Below, in pieces: positions 8,047 to 16,100 of a stretch of DNA of 50,887 nt; positions within the stretch are counted from its first letter, which is position 1; every line of letters starts with the position of its first letter. The position numbers and the translations under genes were made by a program. The stretch is from an uncultured Oscillospiraceae bacterium (GTDB lineage Bacteria > Bacillota > Clostridia > Oscillospirales > Oscillospiraceae), in assembly GCA_944385535.1 (NCBI GenBank), contig CALWXR010000014.1, forward strand, positions 1-50,887, in the 5' to 3' direction. The notes beneath the pieces are model-generated. The model did not search any database and was not told the DNA's origin. It was given only the letters and a program-made list of their open reading frames with translations.

Positions 8047-8086
8047 ACTGTTGTTTATTTACCTAGCTGTTAATATCCCATCCTGT

Positions 8087-8770
8087 TTAGATAAACTTGT
8101 AGATAAGAATGGGCAGGAAAATTGCAGGGACAAGGTTCATGGTCTTGATATTGCATACACCAAGAAGATTCAATCCCACGCAGAAGATTAATACGGAACC
8201 CACAGCAGACATATCTCCCAGAACCGCAGTAGTGATTACAGGAGAAAGTACCGCTGCAAGACAGGAGAAGAAGCCCTGATAAAACAACACAATCACAATG
8301 GAGAACATAATGGAGAAGCCAAAAGAAGCTCCGAATAAGATCGCACAGATCAGATCCAACATAGATTTTGTGAGAAGCGTAGTAATATCACCATTCAGTC
8401 CATTCTGAATTGCGCCGACGATAGACATGCTGCCAACGATACTCAACAGGGAATAGGAAATGAATCCTTCGATCTTCTTCTCAGACATGGGAGTCTTAGA
8501 GAGAATGGCGGAGCTCTTGTTGAGAAGCCAAACAACACGGTTTTCCAACTGAATTGCATTGCCAATTATACCACCAACAACCAAAGAAAGGATTGCAACA
8601 ATTGGATTGGAAACATCAAGACAACCAACAATACCTACCAGAAAGGCGCACAGAGCGAGAGTTTGCATGACTTTCTCAGAGAAGATGCCATCTTTGAACT
8701 TTGAGCTTGCGATAGCACCAATTGTAGTACCCAGTGCGATGGCACAGCAATCAATAAATGTTCCAGTCAT
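8087..8770 (-). CDS. DUF554 (YqgA/YdfK-type) integral membrane protein
   Basis: 227 aa with about six or seven hydrophobic helices. It begins MTGTFIDCCAIALGTTIGAI and has the conserved GIVGCLD and VVGGIIGNAIQLENRV segments of the DUF554 family, which are small-molecule transporter-like proteins of unknown substrate. The ATG at 8770 follows AAGGAGG at normal distance. Family length is typical. It lies between a 58-aa gene and trpS in the same direction. Its pairing with trpS suggests a role tied to tryptophan or indole-like compounds, but that is inference. Confidence 0.85.
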   Translation of the reverse strand: MTGTFIDCCAIALGTTIGAIASSKFKDGIFSEKVMQTLALCAFLVGIVGCLDVSNPIVAILSLVVGGIIGNAIQLENRVVWLLNKSSAILSKTPMSEKKIEGFISYSLLSIVGSMSIVGAIQNGLNGDITTLLTKSMLDLICAILFGASFGFSIMFSIVIVLFYQGFFSCLAAVLSPVITTAVLGDMSAVGSVLIFCVGLNLLGVCNIKTMNLVPAIFLPILIYKFI

Positions 8771-9121
8771 AAGTTAATGGCCTCCTTTTTAACTGGCAAA
8801 GTTATTTCCTTTTTGGAAAACAACCTCATTAAAACGCACAAAATCCGGGCCGCATGAGTAAACAGACGATAAATTGAGACAGTATCGTCTTCTTACTGCT
8901 GCGGCCCGGACTCGTGCAACGGTCAGGCTCGGAACAAGTGAGAAACTTATTCCATTTTTCCTTGCTGGGAACCTACAATAAAGTGATTCCTCGGCTGTGA
9001 ATTTCTGTATTCCACAGATAGGGGATTGATTCATTTCCTTCTTTCTAAGCCGGCTATCTACCGACAGGGGATTTTTATTAATTGATTTTACGTCTTCTCA
9101 ACCCCAATATGAGAGAGACAG
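8771..9121. other. Leader region between the 58-aa gene and DUF554
   Basis: 351 bp holding the large hairpin at 8844-8910. A minus-strand open frame 9034-8789 (81 codons) runs through the hairpin; it has an AAGGAA sequence immediately before its ATG, too close for good initiation, and no recognisable protein features. I regard the interval as mainly RNA leader. Confidence 0.5.
8844..8910 (-). terminator. Large hairpin upstream of DUF554, possible attenuator
   Basis: Arms 8844-8871 and 8883-8910 pair over about 27 positions with few mismatches (core TCCGGGCCGC/GCGGCCCGGA). On the minus strand it is followed by TTTTGTGCGTTTT. It lies 74 nt before the DUF554 start, so it could stop or slow transcription entering DUF554-trpS. 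Confidence 0.6.
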
Positions 9122-9298
9122 TCATTGGCCGAAGATGAGCCGATCCAATTCAGCATGAAATTCCAGAATGGACATCGTTTCGTGGACTTTTGTGCGCGAA
9201 TTATAGAAATCCACAAGCGGTTCCAGACCATCATCTCGAATAATCACTCTGAAAACAGGAATACGATGAATCTTCGTGTAGAACATTCTATTGGACAT
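9122..9298 (-). CDS. 58-aa protein of unknown function
   Basis: Starts ATG 9298 after AAAGGAGG (about 9300-9312). The protein is mixed alpha/beta in composition with a KIHRIPVFRVIIRDDGLEPL segment and an acidic end, no signal peptide, no Cys. I do not recognise it. It is the first gene after the intrinsic terminator at 9340-9381 and precedes DUF554 and trpS, so it is probably co-transcribed with them. Confidence 0.6.
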   Translation of the reverse strand: MSNRMFYTKIHRIPVFRVIIRDDGLEPLVDFYNSRTKVHETMSILEFHAELDRLIFGQ

Positions 9299-9339
9299 CT
9301 CAATACCTCCTTTCTGAACTAAAATTGGTGTAAAAAGAG

Positions 9340-9381
9340 AAAAAAACACGGTAGAACTGGTCGACGACTAGCTCTACCGTG
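9340..9381 (-). terminator. Strong intrinsic terminator in the trpS-unit leader
   Basis: On the minus strand CACGGTAGAGC (9381-9371) pairs with GTTCTACCGTG (9357-9347), followed by TTTTTTT (9346-9340). It lies ~190 nt after a good promoter and 42 nt before the 58-aa gene's start, so it is better read as an attenuator than as the end of the distant relaxase operon. Confidence 0.8.
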
Positions 9382-9402
9382 CAAGAAGCCAATTACTCCC
9401 TT

Positions 9403-9477
9403 TCATGCAAGAAGGGTAGCTCTGCAAGTAAAGCCACTGGAAACACTATTGAATTTTACTACTTTGCTAATTTTCAT
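9403..9477 (-). CDS. Candidate 24-aa leader peptide
   Basis: ATG 9477 to TGA 9403 encodes MKISKVVKFNSVSSGFTCRA plus four residues. GAAGGGAG lies 12-13 nt upstream, a weak spacing. Its stop falls in a CCCTT/AAGGG hairpin (9398-9416), and GCTACCC within its 3' end can pair with GGTAG of the terminator's 5' arm. This is the geometry of ribosome-controlled attenuation. There are no Trp codons, so a tryptophan-starvation mechanism is not supported; drug-induced stalling is possible. Confidence 0.45.
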   Translation of the reverse strand: MKISKVVKFNSVSSGFTCRATLLA

Positions 9478-9538
9478 GTTATCCAGAGGCTCCCTTCATC
9501 CAAGCAAAAGACTTCTCTTTAAACTCTTTTTCGATATC

Positions 9539-9567
9539 ATTCTATCAAACCTTTTCTTTCCATGCAA
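9539..9567 (-). promoter_or_regulatory. Sigma-A-type promoter for the attenuated trpS unit
   Basis: TTGCAT (9567-9562), 17-bp spacer, TAGAAT (9544-9539). Transcription would start near 9532, giving a ~150-190 nt leader that contains the leader peptide and the terminator. Confidence 0.65.
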
Positions 9568-9689
9568 GGGGGAAATGATGACAAAATTCTTACAAAATCG
9601 AAAAAAAGTTCATGTAATATGAACAAATATCTCATTTTGTCTTCTTATGGAATACAATTCTCCACAAAGCGAGGACACTCAAACTATAT

Positions 9690-11099
9690 TCATCGCCTTT
9701 GTTCTTGCTCGCCCTTGTCTTCTTCCTCATTACACAGAATTAGTATTTTCTGCACATTGGCCTTGGCAGTTTGAAGCGCCCGCATCTCATCTCTGGCCTT
9801 TCGGTAATCGGCATACATATATTTTTTCTCGGATAGGAGCTGGGCGTATTCTGCTTGCAGGCTCTTGACAGTGGGCAGCTTTTTCAAGCCCTGTTCATCA
9901 AAAAACTGCTTTGCCGCCTTATGCAGTATGATCTCAGACTCATGCTCGGAAAGGAATTTCTTGGAGTAGCCAGCCTTTCGATAGGCAACATAGGTGTCAC
10001 GGGTCTTTGCGTAGTTGATGATGTGCTGCTGCAACACTTTGATTTCCGCCATGCGCTGCTCGGCGGACTTCATCTTGGCAGACAGGGAGTGGTACTGCAC
10101 TGTGACGGAAGCAGTCCTTTCTTCCAGAACACTTCTATCCAGCAGATTGTGTTCCTCCAGATAGATCAGCGTTTGGGAAAGCTGTTTCAGATTGAAGTTC
10201 TTCGCCCACCGTGCGTAACCGGCACCCTTTCCTTCTTGTAGCTTTGCCTGAATATCAATCAGCAGACTACCGCTGGGTTTCGCGGGAGCATCCATGATCG
10301 GCTTCTTTTTCGGGGTATGCTCCTTGGTTCCGGCAATGATGGCGCGAAGATCATCCGGGGTGTAGCCTGCGCCCAGCGTGTCCATGCGGATGAAGCGCTT
10401 CTGTCCTTCCCCCAGCAAGGCGGGAATCTTGCCGCCCTTGACCTGATACCCGGAGCGTTGCAGCAGCTCCAGCAGCTTCTCAAAGCTCTGGGGCTGCTGT
10501 GCCAGCGCTTCATCAATGGCATAGCAGATACGCTCCCGGTGGGAGGGCTTCTTCTGATCGCCCAGCCACTTGTCGTAGGTCTTGCTCTTGCCCTTGGGAT
10601 TCTCCACGATGGAGTAACCATTCTCAATGCAGATCGTATCATTGAGGCGGCGCAGAGCCTTGGTGCTGCCCCAGAAGTTGCGGAACTTGCTCCGCTCATC
10701 GAGGGCGGTGGAGTTCCAGATCACATGATTGTGAATATGGGCTTTGTCGATATGTGTGCAGACGATGTAGGCATGATTGCCTTTTGTGAACCGCCGTGCC
10801 AGCTCATATCCTAAACGGTTTGCTTCCTCCGGGGTGATCTCGCCGGGGCGGAAGGACTGGCGCAGATGGTAGGCAATCACATTATCCTCTCCTCGCACTC
10901 TCCCGGTGTTTTTCATGTACTGTTGCTTGGATAGTAGAAACTCTCTGTCAGCAACACGGCTGTCGCATTGCCAGCTTGTGATGAGCCTGCCGCTATCTGT
11001 CTTTTCTGGGTTTGCTACATAGTCAATGATAGCTTCAATTGCGGTTCCAACAGACCGCCCCTTGCCGATATGCAGGGGCATCAGCCTTGTGGTTGCCAA
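9690..11099 (-). CDS. MOBP-type conjugative relaxase
   Basis: 469 aa. Relaxases nick the transfer origin (oriT), stay covalently bound to the 5' end and pilot the strand into the recipient. The metal-binding HUH-type motif HIDKAHIHNHVIW is at about residues 116-128; a candidate nucleophile Tyr (AIIDYV) is near residue 27. The C-terminal half (from ~270) is Lys/Glu/Gln-rich and probably coiled coil. The start is TTG at 11099, with GGGAGGTG just upstream; no ATG lies nearby. It is at the end of the mob gene cluster (MobC is 900 bp upstream in the operon direction). Matches the VirD2-like relaxases of Tn1549-group elements. Confidence 0.93.
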   Translation of the reverse strand: MATTRLMPLHIGKGRSVGTAIEAIIDYVANPEKTDSGRLITSWQCDSRVADREFLLSKQQYMKNTGRVRGEDNVIAYHLRQSFRPGEITPEEANRLGYELARRFTKGNHAYIVCTHIDKAHIHNHVIWNSTALDERSKFRNFWGSTKALRRLNDTICIENGYSIVENPKGKSKTYDKWLGDQKKPSHRERICYAIDEALAQQPQSFEKLLELLQRSGYQVKGGKIPALLGEGQKRFIRMDTLGAGYTPDDLRAIIAGTKEHTPKKKPIMDAPAKPSGSLLIDIQAKLQEGKGAGYARWAKNFNLKQLSQTLIYLEEHNLLDRSVLEERTASVTVQYHSLSAKMKSAEQRMAEIKVLQQHIINYAKTRDTYVAYRKAGYSKKFLSEHESEIILHKAAKQFFDEQGLKKLPTVKSLQAEYAQLLSEKKYMYADYRKARDEMRALQTAKANVQKILILCNEEEDKGEQEQRR

Positions 11100-11111
11100 A
11101 TGGTTTCACCT

Positions 11112-11149
11112 CCCAAAAAGAAATACGGACCGCTTTCAAAAGCAGTCCG
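11112..11149 (-). terminator. Hairpin plus T-run between the Cys-rich gene and the relaxase
   Basis: CGGAC-GCTTT pairs with AAAGC-GTCCG (11149-11126), followed on minus by TATTTCTTTTT. It stands just ahead of the relaxase ribosome-binding site and could lower relaxase expression. Confidence 0.5.
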
Positions 11150-11157
11150 CTGGAACA

Positions 11158-11526
11158 CTATTCCATTTCATCATCTTCATCAAGTTCATCAAACTCGTCC
11201 AAGTCATCAAAATCATCAAAATCATCAAAATCATCTAGCTGCATATCCTGATGTCTGTGACCAAATCGCATATCGTATTGCTCCTGCGCAAGTGCCTTGA
11301 CCTCCGGGCGGCGATCCTGTGTCCTGTTTTTCAGCCAACTCTTTTGTGCTTTCGATAAGTGCCACGGAAGGTTGAATAGCCGATTCAGCGTTTCCTGTTC
11401 CGCTTTCACTTCCGGCGGCAATTTGGTGCAGTCTTTGCAAATATGGGAAGCGTGACCTTTGCCACTGAATTTCTCATTGGCTCTATATCTGCCGCAGACT
11501 TTGCAATAGTGACCGTGCTTTTTCAT
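11158..11526 (-). CDS. Small Cys-rich protein with an acidic repeat tail
   Basis: 122 aa. The N-terminus carries CKVCGRY and CKDCTKLP, forming a probable zinc ribbon (CxxC...CxxC, residues ~9-35). The middle is basic (KAQKSWLKNRTQDRR). The last ~25 residues are almost only Asp, Glu and Phe (DDFDDFDDFDD then LDEFDELDED). ATG at 11526 is chosen because GGGAGGG sits 7 nt upstream; a GTG five codons earlier overlaps that site. A conserved small gene beside relaxases in this ICE group; it may help relaxosome assembly, but the function is unknown. Confidence 0.7.
   Translation of the reverse strand: MKKHGHYCKVCGRYRANEKFSGKGHASHICKDCTKLPPEVKAEQETLNRLFNLPWHLSKAQKSWLKNRTQDRRPEVKALAQEQYDMRFGHRHQDMQLDDFDDFDDFDDLDEFDELDEDDEME
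11204..11235. repeat. 9-bp tandem repeat coding the acidic tail
   Basis: Three and a half copies of TCATCAAAA, read on minus as DFD-type codons. Such a repeat can change length by slippage. Confidence 0.8.
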
Positions 11527-11562
11527 CGCATTCCCTCCCACATAGATTGTTACATTGCGAAC

Positions 11563-11591
11563 ACTATATCACAGGCGCAGACATTACGCAA
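11563..11591 (-). promoter_or_regulatory. Promoter for the Cys-rich protein and relaxase
   Basis: TTGCGT (11591-11586), 17-bp spacer, TATAGT (11568-11563). It lies between the terminator at 11613-11646 and the start at 11526, which suggests a separate transcription unit for the relaxase. Confidence 0.6.
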
Positions 11592-11612
11592 CAAAATCGT
11601 CGTACATAGTGG

Positions 11613-11646
11613 AAAAAGCTCCAGTGCCGTTTTGACACTGGAGCTT
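11613..11646 (-). terminator. Intrinsic terminator after the CD1845-like gene
   Basis: AAGCTCCAGTG pairs with CACTGGAGCTT (11646-11616), followed on minus by TTTTT-CC. It ends the large minus-strand operon that includes MobC and the CD1845-like protein. Confidence 0.85.
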
Positions 11647-11650
11647 ACAA

Positions 11651-11932
11651 TCAGATGCTTTTCAAGAATCCAGATACATCTTGCAGTTTGCCCAGCACCC
11701 AGACTGCGAGCATGGGCAAACCCATGTGGCTGACCAGGAATGCAATGGTCAGGAGAATCAGACCATTCTTTGGGGAATACGTCACCAGAACCGCAATGCC
11801 GAGGATGCCAATAATCCCACTGACCAGCCGGAGCAGCATTCCCGAAAAGGAGATCAGCCCAATACAGATTAGCGTAAACAGATCAATTGCCAGGGTAACA
11901 GGGATAGTAAGGATTTTGAAAATCCGTTTCAT
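11651..11932 (-). CDS. Small ICE membrane protein (CD1845-like)
   Basis: 93 aa, almost entirely hydrophobic with about three membrane helices and a short charged N-terminus (MKRIFKIL). It resembles the CD1845 family of small proteins encoded beside mob genes in clostridial conjugative transposons; function unknown. ATG 11932 follows AAGGAGG at 7-8 nt. Upstream codons of the longer frame are non-coding spacer. Confidence 0.7.
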   Translation of the reverse strand: MKRIFKILTIPVTLAIDLFTLICIGLISFSGMLLRLVSGIIGILGIAVLVTYSPKNGLILLTIAFLVSHMGLPMLAVWVLGKLQDVSGFLKSI

Positions 11933-12003
11933 GTTCGCAGCCTCCTTTTTCTTTGTACTGTTATAATAAGGGAAACATATTCTTTCTGCAAGGATACGGC
12001 GGG

Positions 12004-12342
12004 TTACCCAAACTTTGTAAGAGCCGAGAGAATATCCCGTGCCGCATCCCACAGACGTTCCTGGCTTTGCTGGAGATCGTCCAGATCGGCATCGTAAATT
12101 CTGCCGGTTTCGTGGACGCGCTTGGTAAGCTGGTTGAGGTTGTTGCTGGAGTACCGGAGCAGAGATACCATCTCTTTCAGCTCCGGCAATTCCAGCTTCA
12201 CCACATATCCGTCAATGGACATCTTTCGGAGAAACGCCGATAAGTTTGTAGTGCCATATTGCGCCATTTTTTCCCGGATCATATCCAGTTCTTTCTGCGT
12301 AACACGAAATCGCACCTCGATATTTCTTTTGCGGTTGGCCAT
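12004..12342 (-). CDS. mobC: Relaxosome accessory protein MobC
   Basis: 112 aa. It has a basic N-terminus with a ribbon-helix-helix-like motif (NIEVRFRVTQKELDMIREKM) followed by the MobC signature (LSAFLRKM, LRYSSNNLNQLTKRVHETG). MobC binds oriT DNA next to the relaxase and opens the nick region. The start at 12342 follows AGGAG; it lies 1 bp after the end of DUF3849's stop, so the two are co-transcribed. An oriT would be expected near this cluster, but I could not identify it. Confidence 0.88.
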   Translation of the reverse strand: MANRKRNIEVRFRVTQKELDMIREKMAQYGTTNLSAFLRKMSIDGYVVKLELPELKEMVSLLRYSSNNLNQLTKRVHETGRIYDADLDDLQQSQERLWDAARDILSALTKFG

Positions 12343-12343
12343 T

Positions 12344-13171
12344 TCAACGCTCCTGTCCATTCAACTTCGCCGAATATTTCGGCGAAGTTGTTTTCGGCGT
12401 AGTCTGTAGTTTCGCCCGGACGGAGGGTTTGTGGGCTTTCTCCTGTTTCTGACAGTATTCCTGACGGACGGTGCTGAGAAACAAATCGGTCAGTCCCGAA
12501 TGGCTGTTCACAACAAACTGGCAGTTCCGGTCTGTACCCCACGCATCGGGATTCTTCTGGATGGGGATGGTTTTCGCCCATTCCTTATTGCTGTGGGAAA
12601 ACCGTGCGTCCCAATCTTTCTGCTGGACAGTGTTTGCGAGGACATACAGCGTCCTGTCCAGTCCGAAAGCATTAACGACCTGTGCTGCTGCTTGGTTATC
12701 GAGTTGATTGTCGTGATAATGCTCCCGGATTGCCGCTTCAATGGCTTCCTTGCAGGCAATGTTTACTCTGTTGGATGCCCGGTACTGCTCCAGCTCCCCA
12801 TGCTCCTGAGCGTAGCTGGCAGGATAGGGATACACCGGCGTTTCCCTGAGTGTACGGCGCTGTTCTTCCAGAATCGTATCCGCTCTGGATTCCAGACAGT
12901 CCCAGATCACATCCATATGGTCTGTCTCCCGCTTTTCAAAATCCCGGAATACATCCGCCAGAGGACTGGGGGATTTCATCAGGGCGTCAGCCTGCGCATC
13001 CGACAGGTCGTGGTATTCCAGCGACAGCAGAATATCTTCCCGGACGGTGTATTCATAGGCGTGGTTCAGGATTCCCTCCGGGGGCTGGCCTTTCAGCCAG
13101 TCCCGGAATTTCTCCTGTTCGTCAAACATCTTCTGATACAATGCCGTATTGCGTTCTTCGTTGGTCATCAT
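12344..13171 (-). CDS. DUF3849 protein with a C-terminal KPSV-x-x-KL motif
   Basis: 275 aa, cytoplasmic. The central part contains the DUF3849 hallmark: PVYPYPASYA, GELEQYRASNRVNIACK and AIEAAIREHY (about residues 110-160). It is common in Tn1549-like elements; role unknown. The N-terminal ~100 residues are acidic and helical. The C-terminus has HKPSVRAKLQ followed by a basic, Pro/Thr/Ser-rich tail, a motif shared with three other proteins here. The ATG at 13171 overlaps the stop of the giant helicase gene (ATGA) and is preceded by GGAGG. Confidence 0.85.
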   Translation of the reverse strand: MMTNEERNTALYQKMFDEQEKFRDWLKGQPPEGILNHAYEYTVREDILLSLEYHDLSDAQADALMKSPSPLADVFRDFEKRETDHMDVIWDCLESRADTILEEQRRTLRETPVYPYPASYAQEHGELEQYRASNRVNIACKEAIEAAIREHYHDNQLDNQAAAQVVNAFGLDRTLYVLANTVQQKDWDARFSHSNKEWAKTIPIQKNPDAWGTDRNCQFVVNSHSGLTDLFLSTVRQEYCQKQEKAHKPSVRAKLQTTPKTTSPKYSAKLNGQER

Positions 13172-16100
13172 CGTACCTCCTCATGGCGTTTTTGTTTTTT
13201 ATCAGTCCTGCTGGGGGCAGGCTGGCTTCGCAGCTTATCAAGCACAGAGGGGCGGGCGGATTTGGCAACCACCTGTTCCTGCTGACCGCCCTTATTGGCA
13301 TCCAGATTCAGCTCCGCATCCAGAAAAATAAGCCGCGCGGTTTTGTCCCGCAGCTCCTCCTCATAGGGAAAGGGCTTGCCCAGCTCTGCCTTTGCCGCTT
13401 CCTGCTGGTGGTAGGTTTCGTCCAACTGGGTCTGGAATACCTTCAACCGCTGGGGCATCTGTGCCAAAGCGTTGTCCAGACGAATCAGATTCCCTCTGGG
13501 GTCGCTGCCTAGGATAGCCTGGTGCCGCAGCCTGCCCTGCATGGTCAGCACATACTTTTTGCCGAAGTCCTCCAAAGTGACGGACATCTGAAAGCCCCGG
13601 TATGTACCGACCTCCACCGGGTCAAGCCCGGTTGCTTTCTTTGCGGCCTCAATCAAAGCGGCACCGGCATTATCCTTATCTGTCAGCTCGTCAGCCAGAA
13701 CCGTCATACCCACAAAGCCATCCGTGGGATGAGGGTGGGCTTCCAGCGTCTGCATATCCTCCTGAATTGCCTGAATGTAGCCCTTCAGCTTTTCAATCTG
13801 TTCCGGGAAGTGCCGCAGCAGATTATCTTCCAGCCGGTACTGCTTGCTCTTGTAGTCGGCTTTCATAATTTTCAGCTTGGAAACCTCCACATCCAAATCC
13901 ATACGCTCCTTGATCCGGGGATCACCGGCGCACAGGGCCTTGATTTCCGCAAAGGACAGCGCCACTTCATCCACATCGTCGCAGGAGCGCACCGGGGACT
14001 TGGAACTCATAATCTGGGAAATGAACTTTTGCTTATTTTCCACGGTCTGCCACAAGTAAGCGTCGAAGGTTCCTTCTGTCACATAACGAAATACATGGAC
14101 TTTCTCATTCTGGTTGCCCTGACGCTCGATTCTACCTTTGCGCTGCTGCAAATCACCGGGCCGCCAGGGACAATCGACATCATGGATCGCCACAAGACGA
14201 TCCTGGACATTGGTGCCCGCGCCCATTTTGGAGGTACTGCCCAGCAGCACACGCACCTGGCCGGAACGCACCTTGCCGAACAGCTCTTTTTTCTTGGCCT
14301 CTGTGTTGGCGTCGTGAATAAAGGCAATCTGCTCTGCCGGAACGCCCCTGGCAATCAGTTTGGAACGAATGTCATCGTAAACGGTGAAAGAGGCTTTTTC
14401 TTCCATAGGGAGCATCGCGGACTCCGGGGAGGAAGTGTCTAAATTGCTGCTGACAGCTTTTTTTGCTTTCGGCGCAGCCTGGGGTGTGGAGATATCGCAG
14501 AAAACAAGCTGGGTCAGCTTGTCTGCTTCACCGTCTTTCCAGACTTGCAGAATGTTTTCCACACACAGATTGACCTTGCTGCCCTCCTGATCCGGGAAAT
14601 CGGGATTGATAATCCGCTGGTCAAGTCCCAGTTTTCGTCCATCCGAGGTTACTTTCAGCATATTGTCAGTGGAGGGGTCAACACAGCCGGAATGGATAGC
14701 GGCGGCTCGTTCGGACAGCTCCTGCACCAGCCCTTTCTGTACCTCCGTGGGCTTGGCAACCACATTGTGGTATTCCACCTCCGGGACGGGAAGATTGAGC
14801 TGATCCGCTGTCTTGATGTCCGCAACCTCCTTGAATAGGTTCATCAGCTCCGGCAGATTAAAGAACCGGCTGAACCGTGTCCGGGGACGGTAGCCCTTGC
14901 CCTCCGGTGCCAGCTCCAATGCGGTGACGGTCTCTCCAAACCGGGAAGCCCAGCAGTCGAAGTGGGTCATGTGCATTTCTTCCAGACGGGCATACTGCAA
15001 ATACCGCTGCATGGTGTACAATTCCGTCATACTGTTGCTGACAGGCGTACCAGTTGCAAAAACTACGCCGCGATTCCCGGTGAGTTCATCCATATAGCGG
15101 CACTTACCAAACATATCGCTGGATTTCTGGGCATCCGTGGTGGAAAGGCCGGCAACATTGCGCATTTTTGTGTATAAGAACAAATTTTTGTAATTGTGCG
15201 CTTCGTCCACAAACATACGGTCAACGCCCAGTTCTTCAAAGGTCACTACATCATCTTTCTTATCGTCCGCCCGCAGCTTTTCCAACCGGGACTCCAAACC
15301 GCGCTTGGTACGCTCCAGCTCCTTGACGCTGAATTTCTCACCGCCGCTTTCCTTCAGCTCCGAAATACCCATGGTAATCTCCGCAATCTGGTCTTGGAGA
15401 AGCCGCTCCTGCCGCTGTTTGCTGATGGGGATTTTCTCAAACTGGCTGTGACCGATGATAACCGCATCATAATCGCCGGTGGCAATCCGGGCGCAGAACT
15501 TCTTGCGGTTTTTCGTTTCAAAGTCCCGCTGCTTGGTGACCAGGATATTGGCGGAGGGGTACAGGCGAAGAAATTCCGACGCCCACTGTTCTGTTAAGTG
15601 GTTGGGAACCACAAAGATGGACTTTTGGCACAGTCCCAGCCGCTTGCTTTCCATTGCGGCAGCGACCATCTCAAAGGTCTTGCCCGCGCCCACTTCGTGG
15701 GCAAGCAATGTGTTGCCGCCGTAAAGCACATGGGCAATGGCATTTCGCTGATGCTCCCGGAGGGTGATTTCCGGGTTCATGCCCGCAAAGACGATGTGAC
15801 TGCCGTCGTATTCCCGTGGGCGGGTGCTGTTCATTTCCTCGTTGTACTGCTGGACCAGTGCCTGACGGCGTTCGGGGTCTGCCCAAATCCAATCCCGGAA
15901 CGCATCCCGGATCAGCTGCTGCTTCTGTGCCGCCAGCGTGGTTTCCTTGGCGTTCAGCACGCGCTTTTTGTGTCCATCCGCGTCCTCAATGGTGTCGTAC
16001 ACTTGGACATCCCGGAGGTTCAGGGAATCCTCCAGAATTTCGTAGGCGCTGACACAATCCGTGCCGTAGGTGTTCCACGCGGCAACATCGTTGTAGGAAA

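Larger units (their letters stand above)
9299..9689. other. Non-coding interval: promoter and attenuator of the trpS unit
   Basis: 391 bp, AT-rich. It holds, reading on minus, the promoter at 9567-9539, candidate leader peptide 9477-9403, hairpin 9416-9398 and terminator 9381-9340. Between 9570 and 9689 I see only AT-rich sequence that may include the end of the relaxase transcript. Confidence 0.6.

Noticed and set aside
7965-8086. T-box riboswitch before trpS
   Set aside because: No T-box consensus (AGGGTGG...GCG) or terminator/antiterminator pair with a U-run is present; only a nested hairpin is seen.
8789-9034. 81-aa minus-strand open frame in the DUF554 leader
   Set aside because: It runs through a large hairpin and has a badly spaced ribosome-binding site and no protein features; kept only as a remark in the gap entry.
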